A DNA stretch of 12,048 bases, from positions 1-12,048 of the forward strand of contig DATJPW010000047.1 of the NCBI GenBank assembly GCA_035506215.1, given 5' to 3'. The translations under genes were made by a program, and so were the position numbers. Below the pieces are notes generated by a model. It had not been told where the DNA came from. It made no database searches and saw only the letters and a list, made by a program, of their open reading frames with translations. The DNA comes from DATJPW01 sp035506215 (GTDB lineage Bacteria > Desulfobacterota > Desulfomonilia > Desulfomonilales > Desulfomonilaceae). Numbering within the stretch: position 1 is the first letter of the stretch; the number at the start of each line of letters is the position of its first letter. Positions 5,897 through 11,878 of the stretch are shown piece by piece.

Positions 5897-6865
5897 TCAC
5901 AAATCTCCCGCCTTCTCCCTATCGTAAAAATCCAACTGCAATAGAGTGATACAGAGGAAGATCATGCTCCAAACAAATGGGGCTCCTCGCAGCTTGGCTG
6001 TGTCGGTGCCGAGCAAAAGATTCTCAATCAGTACGTAGCCTCCGTACATGGCAAGTCCCCCGGCAGCGGTGAGACAGAACCGCGCCGCCCATCCTCCTCG
6101 TTCTTTCACAGAGTTCAGCAGCCCGCGGACGTAAGTTCTTAACAGGAACCCTGCAAGAATCACGAATGCGCCTAGCTCCATTACCCTGTAGATGCGTCCT
6201 TTCAAAAAAGCTGATGTGTGAAGGGTCACATCCTGGTGGAAGAAGGCGAAAGGAATGATGAGGCTAAAGACGGGTAATGCCGCCAACCTCAACCACTTCA
6301 TGGTGCGAGTCTTCGTGGTGATGACAGACCAGCTACTGAATAAGGCTGTAGCAAAGTAGATTATGGCGCACAAGCCATTTTCGTCGCCGATCAGATAGGG
6401 AACTTGCGTATTTTCTGACTCTCTCCAAAACTGATGGTCCCAGCAGGTAACGCCTAGCGCAGCAAGCAAACCCCAGAAGATTGTATTAATGCTGAAAAGT
6501 CCGACTATAAAGCAAGCTACGGAAAACATGGCACTGCTGTTCACAAACGAGCTGCTTTGCCCAGTCCGATGAGGTATGAAAAAGAAATCTGCCACCTTGC
6601 TCATGAAGACTATTGTGCAGAGACAAATTACCATGAGAGAGCAGCCGTGCATGCCAATTTGCTTTTTCATCAATCCGTTTGGGTGCATGAACAAATACCA
6701 GAGGAACCATACCAGGCAGAAAACTAGTGCGAAATTCAATAGACTGCAAATACCATCGAATTTGTCTACTCCCTCGGCTGGTTGGGTGGTATTAGGTTCT
6801 TGCAACTGAATTCTTCCAATCCCGGACCTCTCAATAGAGGTCCTTGCATCACTCAAAAGTGACAT
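5897..6865 (-). CDS. Polytopic inner-membrane protein, unknown function (about 8 TM helices)
   Basis: The 322-residue product has a polar N-terminal tail of about 38 residues and roughly eight hydrophobic helices at 40-60, 74-97, 111-141, 165-184, 191-209, 228-246, 259-285 and 297-311, with a short polar C-terminus. Loops are short; WDHQFWRESENT (142-153) and the basic segment TKTRTMKW (184-191) are the most polar. Scattered cysteines (40, 50, 75, 81, 83, 118, 141, 166, 264, 305) do not form a recognisable ligand motif, and no quinone, heme or transporter signature is evident. The ATG at 6865 lacks a clear Shine-Dalgarno site. GC content (about 43-48 percent in lines counted) is lower than in the ATPase genes (about 60 percent), so it may have a different origin. 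I do not recognise the family. Confidence 0.65.
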   Translation of the reverse strand: MSLLSDARTSIERSGIGRIQLQEPNTTQPAEGVDKFDGICSLLNFALVFCLVWFLWYLFMHPNGLMKKQIGMHGCSLMVICLCTIVFMSKVADFFFIPHRTGQSSSFVNSSAMFSVACFIVGLFSINTIFWGLLAALGVTCWDHQFWRESENTQVPYLIGDENGLCAIIYFATALFSSWSVITTKTRTMKWLRLAALPVFSLIIPFAFFHQDVTLHTSAFLKGRIYRVMELGAFVILAGFLLRTYVRGLLNSVKERGGWAARFCLTAAGGLAMYGGYVLIENLLLGTDTAKLRGAPFVWSMIFLCITLLQLDFYDREKAGDL

Positions 6866-6925
6866 AGCTGCTTAGCCACATTCCGACGTTCATTCCCCAT
6901 TGGGTACTAGCTAAAGAGTCGACGC

Positions 6926-7171
6926 TCAAGTGGAACCACAACAACTACCGGGCGTACAACCCCGGTTAGACCAATTTGATCCGCAGCATGTAGGTCCTGC
7001 CGGATGAGGGGATGGCTCGCCACCGATCACGGCTACAGGCGCCGACAAAAGGGGTTCCAGCCGCGACCCCCCGCATGAGCGGCAAGCAAGATCGTCCGAG
7101 TTTCGCCCAATGCCAACGAGAAGCTCGCTGGTCTCACCACAATCTGAGCATTTGTATTCATAAATAGGCAC
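6926..7171 (-). CDS. FmdB-family zinc-ribbon protein with Cys-rich tail
   Basis: The 81-residue protein begins with the FmdB/CxxC_CxxC_SSSS signature: MPIYEYKCSDCG (Cys8, Cys11) and CRSCGG (Cys30, Cys33), a zinc ribbon of about 40 residues. The C-terminal tail adds five cysteines in Gly/Pro/Ser-rich sequence (CCGS at 62-65, Cys72, CCGS at 77-80), which could bind further metal or be redox active. The start is a GTG (7171-7169) with AAGGAGAG a few bases upstream. FmdB-like proteins were first named beside formamide/acetamide genes, but most members have no known function; the DNA-binding role in old annotations is not established. Position directly after the DUF59 protein of the ORP-type cluster suggests a role in metal handling, which is inference. 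Confidence 0.8.
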   Translation of the reverse strand: MPIYEYKCSDCGETSELLVGIGRNSDDLACRSCGGSRLEPLLSAPVAVIGGEPSPHPAGPTCCGSNWSNRGCTPGSCCGST

Positions 7172-7201
7172 GGTCTCTCCTTTGCACCAATATGAGGACC
7201 A

Positions 7202-7507
7202 TCACTGATTCACAAGACGCTCCAGGCGGTCCGCGTTCTGAAAATTTTCAACGGCTATTCGAACAGACCTGATGTCCTTCAATGATTCAATTTTCTTTTT
7301 TATTGAATTGGCAAGTGAGTACGCCATGGGACACACGGGTGAGGATGGACGAAACACGAGGCCGACTTCACCATCCTCCGTAACTGTTAAGTCGTGAATA
7401 AGGTCCATGCGCATGATGTTCAGACCGGTTTCCGGGTCTACGATTTCCGAGAGGGCATGTCGGACGCGGCTTTCCATATTTTCGGCTTCCAAAGGTTTTC
7501 TCCTCAT
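7202..7507 (-). CDS. MIP18/DUF59 (SufT/PaaD-like) iron-sulfur assembly protein
   Basis: The 101-residue protein is a MIP18-family (DUF59) domain: VRHALSEIVDPETGLNIMRMDLIHDLTV (15-42) with the conserved DPE, and FRPSSPVCPMA (52-62), where the Cys59 region matches the conserved TxxxCP motif. Family members (SufT, PaaD, yeast Cia2) assist maturation of Fe-S proteins, often beside Mrp/NBP35-type ATPases. Its ATG overlaps the stop of the upstream MinD-type ATPase (ATGA), which is why the longer start is kept; an alternative ATG at 7477 would give 91 residues starting nearer the domain. The context with two Fe-S ATPases and an IscU-like protein supports a target- or carrier-adaptor role. Confidence 0.85.
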   Translation of the reverse strand: MRRKPLEAENMESRVRHALSEIVDPETGLNIMRMDLIHDLTVTEDGEVGLVFRPSSPVCPMAYSLANSIKKKIESLKDIRSVRIAVENFQNADRLERLVNQ

Positions 7508-8367
7508 GACAAGAGATCCGGCTCCAGCCTCTCCCAGATCTCCTGAATGGCCTTTTTTGCTGGGGAATTCCCGTCCTCGACCACACAGCGCCGCTGGACC
7601 AACGAGCGAGTCACTTGTGGATCGTACGGGATCCTGCCAAGGACATCAGCCTGTACGTTGGTCGAATGTGCTTCAATCTCTTCGGTCACATCGGTATTCA
7701 GGTCATGCTTGTTGATCACTACGGACACAGGAATCTTGAATCCTCGGACAAGTTCCATGGCCCGCTTCATGTCATGGAGGCCCGATAGGGTGGGCTCAGT
7801 GATGATAAGGACCCGATCAGCTCCAGTGATGGAAGAAATTACCGGACAACCCACTCCAGGCGCCCCGTCCACTAGAATCAAAGAGATATCCTGTCTTCTT
7901 GCCAGAACCTTGGCCTGATTCCTGACCAGCGCCACCAGTTTGCCGGAGTTTTCTTGACCCGGCAGAAGGGCGGCATGCACCATCGGTCCGAATCGTGTTT
8001 CCGAAATGAACCAGTGCCCATTCAAACCCTCTTCAAGGGAAATGGCCTGCTGCGGGCAAATCTGAAAACAAACCCCGCACCCCTCGCACGAAAGTGGGCT
8101 GACCACGAACTCGTGAGAGGTCGCGCCAAAACGACAGTATTCTATGCAGGTCCCACATTGAGAGCACTTCTGAAGATCTATCCGCGCTTTGATCCCGCCT
8201 CGGAAATCTTCCTCCTGCAGGGTCTGGGGATCGGCCAGGATATGAAGGTCCGCCGCGTCGACGTCGCAGTCCGCCAGCACCTTGTCTCGGGCAAGAAAAG
8301 CGAAAGATGCCGTCAAAGTGGTCTTTCCTGTACCACCCTTGCCGCTGATTATGACGAGTTCTTTCAT
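7504..8367 (-). CDS. MinD-family ATPase with inserted 2[4Fe-4S] ferredoxin domain (copy 2)
   Basis: The 287-residue P-loop ATPase has a deviant Walker A GKGGTGKTT (9-17) and DCDVDAADLH (33-42). An inserted ferredoxin module carries two four-Cys sets (68, 71, 74, 78 and 94, 97, 100, 104). The Walker B-like LILVDGAPGVGCPV and the TEPTLSGLHD switch segment follow. This combination is found as tandem pairs in anaerobes; in Desulfovibrio such pairs (Orp3/Orp4) belong to the orange protein complex. The start at ATG 8367 overlaps the TGA of copy 1 (ATGA); a longer in-frame extension to 8553 overlaps copy 1 and reads as antisense-like filler. The likely role is ATP-dependent transfer or insertion of clusters, together with the ORP/NifX-like protein. 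It overlaps the DUF59 gene downstream. Confidence 0.88.
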   Translation of the reverse strand: MKELVIISGKGGTGKTTLTASFAFLARDKVLADCDVDAADLHILADPQTLQEEDFRGGIKARIDLQKCSQCGTCIEYCRFGATSHEFVVSPLSCEGCGVCFQICPQQAISLEEGLNGHWFISETRFGPMVHAALLPGQENSGKLVALVRNQAKVLARRQDISLILVDGAPGVGCPVISSITGADRVLIITEPTLSGLHDMKRAMELVRGFKIPVSVVINKHDLNTDVTEEIEAHSTNVQADVLGRIPYDPQVTRSLVQRRCVVEDGNSPAKKAIQEIWERLEPDLLS

Positions 8368-9233
8368 AATACCGCTTCCTTCAAACCTGACTCGGTCTCG
8401 CGGGTCAATTTGCGTATCGTCTGCACCAGTTCGAGGAACAGCCCGATGTAGTGAGGAGCCGAAGCTACCAGCAAATCTCCCCTTGCATAGCCTTCTGCGA
8501 TTCTGCGTTTGTGTGGTATCTTTGCAAGCAGTGGTATTCCCTGATCCGCACAAAACTTCTCCACTTCTCTATCCCCTGTGTCCGAGCGGTTGAGAATCAC
8601 CCCTAGAGGGATTGCCAGATGAGAAATTGCCTCAACCGCAATTCTCAGATCGTGCAGTCCGAAGGGAGTCGGTTCCGTGACGAGGATGATAAAATCCGAG
8701 CCTGTCACCGAGTTGATCACCGGACAGGACGCGCCGGGAGGAGCGTCAAGAATGGCGATCTTATCGGTATTGATTTTCTGTTTCACGGCCCTGATGAGCG
8801 GAGGGGACATGGCCTCTCCAATCCTCAGGCGTCCGTGGACGAATTCCACCGGACCCGCCAATCCCGTCTCGATCACGCCCAGCTCTCGGGACCCTTCGTG
8901 GATGGCTTTTTCAGGGCAGAGAAGCGTGCACCCTCCGCAACCGTGACAAAGCTCAGGAAAAGTGAGCACTTGTTCGCCTATCACAAGGATAGCGCTGAAC
9001 CGGCAAACTTCCCCGCACTTCTCACAGAGCGTGCATTTGTCCATGTCCACAATCGGGACAGGAACGGTTATGGATTCACACGTTTGCAGGTCAGGTTTCA
9101 TCAGCAGGTGACAATTGGGCTCCTCGACGTCACAATCCAACAACTGCGCTCTTGACCCGAGTACCGCAGCAAGGCTGGTGGCGATGGTGGTCTTGCCGGT
9201 CCCGCCTTTCCCGCTGGCTATGCTTATAATCAT
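8364..9233 (-). CDS. MinD-family ATPase with inserted 2[4Fe-4S] ferredoxin domain (copy 1)
   Basis: The 289-residue paralogue of the following gene has Walker A GKGGTGKTT (8-16), DCDVEEPNCH (33-42), ferredoxin cysteines 67, 70, 73, 77 and 96, 99, 102, 106, then ILDAPPGASCPV (Walker B-like) and TEPTPFGLHD. The ATG at 9233 places the P-loop eight residues in, as usual for the family; an in-frame TTG at 9251 would add six residues without a better binding site. The last codons overlap the ATG of copy 2, so the pair is likely made in equal amounts and may form a heterodimer. The Cys in CPVINSVTG beside the Walker B segment is shared by both copies and is typical of these Fe-S ATPases. Upstream lies the membrane-anchored IscU-like gene, a plausible source of clusters. 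Confidence 0.88.
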   Translation of the reverse strand: MIISIASGKGGTGKTTIATSLAAVLGSRAQLLDCDVEEPNCHLLMKPDLQTCESITVPVPIVDMDKCTLCEKCGEVCRFSAILVIGEQVLTFPELCHGCGGCTLLCPEKAIHEGSRELGVIETGLAGPVEFVHGRLRIGEAMSPPLIRAVKQKINTDKIAILDAPPGASCPVINSVTGSDFIILVTEPTPFGLHDLRIAVEAISHLAIPLGVILNRSDTGDREVEKFCADQGIPLLAKIPHKRRIAEGYARGDLLVASAPHYIGLFLELVQTIRKLTRETESGLKEAVL

Positions 9234-9295
9234 ATTGCGACACTCACTCAATTGGTTTAGCCCGGCTGCCTCTTCCGTGCTTGGCCGGAGGACAA

Positions 9296-9751
9296 TTACG
9301 AGCCATCTCCGACGAGATAGTTCCGAAGCGCCTCCTGAAGCGCTCCCGCAGCCAACGTTGCACAGTGGAGATCCTCTTCAGGCAATCCACCAGCTTCTTT
9401 TTCGATGGCCACATGGTCTATGTCCGCGATTTCTTCGGGAGTTTTACCGAGGGCCAGTTTAGCCGCCGCGGCGCCACATGCTCGGCTCATCCTGCACCCG
9501 TCGGTCCAGTACGTCGCGTCGATGACTCTATCATTCGAAAATCTCATAGAAACTTTCATCACATCGCCACACTTCCCGCGAACGAATGCACTGGCATCGG
9601 GCTGGTCGATTGTCCCACGCAAAGGGTCGACTCGCAGCTCAAAGCAGACCCAAATGACAACGACCAGAACTATCACGCCTGCGCCAATTATTATGCTAGT
9701 CCACGGAATCCCGCTGACAAACAAGTACTCCGACATACTGGCTACAATCAC
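9296..9751 (-). CDS. Membrane-anchored IscU/NifU-N-like scaffold protein
   Basis: The 151-residue protein joins one N-terminal transmembrane helix (about 18-37, very hydrophobic, ending before ELRVD) to an IscU-fold domain. Ligand cysteines are Cys61 in KCGDVMKV, Cys86 in DGCRMSRACG and Cys130 in DLHCATLAAGAL, with the same 25/44 spacing as the soluble paralogue at 2937-3362. The Asp after the first Cys and the His before the third are kept; LPPVK is replaced by LPEED. The basic/acidic pattern after the helix (ELRVDPLRG) fits an anchor with the scaffold domain in the cytoplasm, but topology is not proven. The start is uncertain: the GTG at 9751 has AAGGAG 14 bases upstream, with a small hairpin between, while ATG 9736 has no site. 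IscU proteins are normally soluble, so the anchor is unusual. It lies between the ORP-like gene and the MinD pair. Confidence 0.8.
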   Translation of the reverse strand: MIVASMSEYLFVSGIPWTSIIIGAGVIVLVVVIWVCFELRVDPLRGTIDQPDASAFVRGKCGDVMKVSMRFSNDRVIDATYWTDGCRMSRACGAAAAKLALGKTPEEIADIDHVAIEKEAGGLPEEDLHCATLAAGALQEALRNYLVGDGS

Positions 9752-9835
9752 GCCCTGTTTTAGGGCTCCTTCCGTGAAACAGATCTCCGATGCCGCTCTC
9801 CTGCACAGGGGAGGGACGAAAGCCCTGGCTCATCT

Positions 9836-9856
9836 CATCGGCTTTTTCGGCCAATG
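9836..9856 (-). other. RNA hairpin between ORP-like and anchored-scaffold genes
   Basis: In the minus-strand transcript CAUUGGC pairs with GCCGAUG (7 bp including one G-U wobble) around the loop CGAAAAA. On the opposite strand the wobble would be a C-A mismatch, consistent with function in the minus-strand RNA. No U-tract follows, so it is not a classical terminator; an mRNA processing or stability element is possible. Confidence 0.35.
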
Positions 9857-9878
9857 CGCAGAGGAGACAATTTCACAA

Positions 9879-10238
9879 TCACCAATGGGCTTCCACATTC
9901 GGTTGGTCCGCGAAACTCACTTCATTGCGTTTGTATCTTGCCAGCGCCTCTCTGATCGTCCCGCTCTGTTCCACTCCCACTTTTATCCCTGCCGCCTTGA
10001 GCGTCGTGAATGCATTGGGACCACAGTGACCGGTCAGAAGGACATCCACCTTTTTGTCGGCCAATGTTTTCGCCGCCTGAATTCCGGCCCCCCTCATGGC
10101 ATTGAGGTTCTGCGAGTTATCGACCGCTTCGAGGATGGCGCCGTTTTGGTCCAGTATCACAATGTACTGTGCCCTTCCGAAGCGAGGGTCCATCTGCGAA
10201 TCAATTTCTTTTCCCATTGACGTTATCGCAATTTTCAT
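9879..10238 (-). CDS. ORP/NifX-like dinitrogenase iron-molybdenum cofactor-binding domain protein
   Basis: The 119-residue single-domain protein belongs to the NifX/NafY/ORP (MTH1175-like) family. Key features are MKIAITSMGKEIDSQMDPRFGRAQY (1-25, with the family DPRFGR motif at 17-22), NAMRGAGIQAAKTL (46-59) and LLTGHCGPNAF (67-77). The Desulfovibrio gigas orange protein of this family binds a mixed Mo-Cu-sulfide cluster noncovalently; NifX and NafY bind FeMo-cofactor precursors. The best match by context is ORP, since a MrpORP ATPase lies directly upstream and two MinD-type ATPases lie downstream and no nitrogenase genes are seen. The metal bound is not decided by sequence. The start has GGGAAGG five bases before the ATG. 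Confidence 0.87.
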   Translation of the reverse strand: MKIAITSMGKEIDSQMDPRFGRAQYIVILDQNGAILEAVDNSQNLNAMRGAGIQAAKTLADKKVDVLLTGHCGPNAFTTLKAAGIKVGVEQSGTIREALARYKRNEVSFADQPNVEAHW

Positions 10239-10265
10239 ATCAACCTTCCCTCATCATGACTCTTT

Positions 10266-11597
10266 TCAAAATTGACCCCCTCCACAAACCTGGTTTTCGG
10301 CGATCAATTCCAGTCGACCTTCAAGCAGATGATCAATAACGGCTTTCACCGTCTCGCCCTCCGGCCCGTAGTAGACGTCGATGCCCACCTGACGGAATCC
10401 CATGAGCGGCCTCATTCCGATTCCTCCCACTATCAGGGCATCGGCACCACTCTGGTGAAGCAAATTGACCGGCGCCTGGCATCCGCCTTGCTGGTGCGCC
10501 CCATTCTTCACCACGGAAACGTCGCGGACTTCTCCGTTCTCGAGGTGTACCAGCGTGAAAGCGTCGCAATGCCCGAAGTGGCCCGAACGCATGGCATCCA
10601 ATCCTCCGGGATGCATTGATGGAACTGCGACAATCTTGGAAAGCATGTGCTTTGATCTCCTTTTCGTTTCAATTTGACTAAGATTATCGGCCACTGCAAA
10701 TTGCAACGGCCCTTTTCCGTTGTTCAAAACTCGGTCAGTCCTGGAGGCCAATTCCCTAAACACCTCTGAAATATCCGAACCGGAATCAAAGCTGATCAAC
10801 GGGATACCGGCATCCCCGGCAAGGACAATACTGGGGTCAATAGGTATGGCGCCGAGGAACGGGACCGCAAGGTCCCTCGAGGCTCTTTCCCCGCCGCCTG
10901 CCTTGAACAGGTCGATCTTTCCTGCGCAGTGGGGGCATATCAGCCCACTCATGTTTTCTATGATCCCCAGGAGGTTCATCTCCAGGCTCTTTGCGAACAC
11001 CACGGATTTGCGCGAATCCAGAAGGGCCACGTCTTGAGGAGTGGTCACAATGATGGCCCACAAGGGTGGTCCCAGGATCTGCGCGATGCTCATGGGCTCG
11101 TCCCCGGTGCCTGGCGGAAGATCCACAACCAGATAGTCCAGCTCGCCCCAGTCGACATCGGACAGAAACTGCTGGAACAGCGTGTGCTTCATCGGCCCGC
11201 GCCAGGCGACGGGAGTGTCGGAGTCAGGAAGAAGAAATGCTATGGACATGACTTTCAGATTTGCAGATGCCTGCAAAGGAAGCAGTCCGGCAGGCCCGAC
11301 CTCGGGGCTCGCGCCTTCCAGTCCTAACATCTTGGGTATGTTTGGACCATGCACGTCTCCGTCGAGAATCCCTACTCTGTGACCGCTTTCAGCAAGCGCA
11401 ACAGCGAGATTGGCCGCCACCGTGGATTTGCCCACGCCACCCTTCCCGCTCATGACGATTAGTCGATGTCTGATGGAGGCCAATCTGTCTGACAGGCGCT
11501 CTTTGATGTGCTGTTGTTGAGTCTGTGCATCACACTTGTCGGAAGTATTGCAACTACCGCAAGACTTATTGGGTGAACAAGTATTGGTCCGCGACAT
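10266..11597 (-). CDS. mrp: MrpORP-type Mrp/NBP35 ATPase fused to C-terminal NifX-like domain
   Basis: The 443-residue protein has three parts. An N-terminal Cys set (7, 13, 16, 22; spacing x5, x2, x5) resembles the NBP35 N-terminal cluster site. The Mrp ATPase core (about 33-300) has Walker A SGKGGVGKST (50-59), a GDVHGPNIP segment, VVDLPPGTGDEP, and CPHC within SGLICPHCAG, the dimer-bridging cluster motif. The C-terminal domain (about 321-443) is NifX/ORP-like with HPGGLDAMRSGHFGHCD (329-345), NGAHQQGGCQAPVNLL (365-380) and ADALIVGGIG. Mrp/NBP35 proteins bind and transfer [4Fe-4S] clusters; the fused form is known from Desulfovibrio as MrpORP. The start at ATG 11597 is chosen because family members begin with the Cys-rich tail; an in-frame ATG at 11657, 2 bases after the zinc-ribbon stop, is possible. 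Confidence 0.9.
   Translation of the reverse strand: MSRTNTCSPNKSCGSCNTSDKCDAQTQQQHIKERLSDRLASIRHRLIVMSGKGGVGKSTVAANLAVALAESGHRVGILDGDVHGPNIPKMLGLEGASPEVGPAGLLPLQASANLKVMSIAFLLPDSDTPVAWRGPMKHTLFQQFLSDVDWGELDYLVVDLPPGTGDEPMSIAQILGPPLWAIIVTTPQDVALLDSRKSVVFAKSLEMNLLGIIENMSGLICPHCAGKIDLFKAGGGERASRDLAVPFLGAIPIDPSIVLAGDAGIPLISFDSGSDISEVFRELASRTDRVLNNGKGPLQFAVADNLSQIETKRRSKHMLSKIVAVPSMHPGGLDAMRSGHFGHCDAFTLVHLENGEVRDVSVVKNGAHQQGGCQAPVNLLHQSGADALIVGGIGMRPLMGFRQVGIDVYYGPEGETVKAVIDHLLEGRLELIAENQVCGGGQF
10657..10662 (-). promoter_or_regulatory. Internal Shine-Dalgarno site at the Mrp / NifX-like fusion junction
   Basis: AAGGAG (10662-10657) lies 10 bases before an in-frame ATG (10646-10644) that begins exactly at the NifX-like domain (MLSKIVAV). 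Initiation here would give a free 126-residue NifX-like protein ending at 10266. The site may be a working internal start or a relic of two formerly separate genes. Confidence 0.4.
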
Positions 11598-11658
11598 TTT
11601 CTTGATGGCCTTTCTGTTTCCTATGAGAGTTGAACCTCCATGTTCAGCACGAACCATG

Positions 11659-11673
11659 GCTACTCTCGTGCCA
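11659..11673 (-). promoter_or_regulatory. Possible sigma54 (-24/-12) promoter for the MrpORP operon
   Basis: The minus-strand sequence TGGCACGAGAGTAGCC (11673-11658) has a perfect -24 element TGGCACG and the required GG-N10-GC spacing; the -12 element TAGCC departs from TTGCA. It overlaps the last codons of the zinc-ribbon gene. Transcription would start near 11647, about 50 bases before the MrpORP ATG at 11597. ORP operons in Desulfovibrio are sigma54-dependent, which supports the call; no sigma54 activator gene is in the window. Confidence 0.35.
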
Positions 11674-11878
11674 TTGGCGTTCCGCACTTCGGGCACTTCT
11701 GTTGAAAGCAGGGAATTCCCGCTTGGTGCGGAGTTTTTTCCCCGCAGTTCGGACAAATGCAGTTTCCGCCCAGACCGGTTCCACAGCCACCGCCCCGACC
11801 TCTGCCTCCGCCTTTTCCCATCCCCTTCCCTGATCCGGGTCCTCGGCTACATGACCTCGTTTGGTCTCGTCTTGGCAT
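11660..11878 (-). CDS. Small Gly/Arg-rich zinc-ribbon protein (72 aa) beside MrpORP
   Basis: The 72-residue product has a Gly/Arg/Lys-rich, probably disordered first half (residues 1-38, repeated GxG) and a compact C-terminal zinc ribbon: CPNCGEKTPHQAGIPC (42-57) and CPKCGTPM (62-69), ending in MARE. Small proteins with this C-terminal pattern are, as I recall, often next to Mrp and NifX-like genes in anaerobes and methanogens; their function is unknown. The ATG at 11878 has AAAGGA about 11 bases upstream, a long spacing. It is the first gene of the right block and ends 62 bases before the chosen MrpORP start. A role as a metal or nucleic-acid binding accessory is speculative. Confidence 0.75.
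   Translation of the reverse strand: MPRRDQTRSCSRGPGSGKGMGKGGGRGRGGGCGTGLGGNCICPNCGEKTPHQAGIPCFQQKCPKCGTPMARE

Noticed and set aside
8368..8553. N-terminal extension of the second MinD-type ATPase
   Set aside because: It overlaps copy 1 coding sequence, has no family similarity, and an ATGA-coupled ATG at 8367 puts the P-loop at the usual place.
9696..9833. 45-codon minus-strand frame in the spacer after the ORP-like gene
   Set aside because: It overlaps the start of the anchored scaffold out of frame, lacks a ribosome binding site and has no recognisable sequence.
9867..9884. TGA readthrough or selenocysteine at the end of the ORP-like gene, leading into a Cys-containing frame
   Set aside because: Two in-frame TGA codons within three codons would be needed and no SECIS-like hairpin is placed directly after them; family proteins end here normally.
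9405..10220. Long plus-strand open frame (271 codons)
   Set aside because: It lies antisense to the anchored scaffold and ORP-like genes, whose products have clear family motifs; its translation shows no family pattern.
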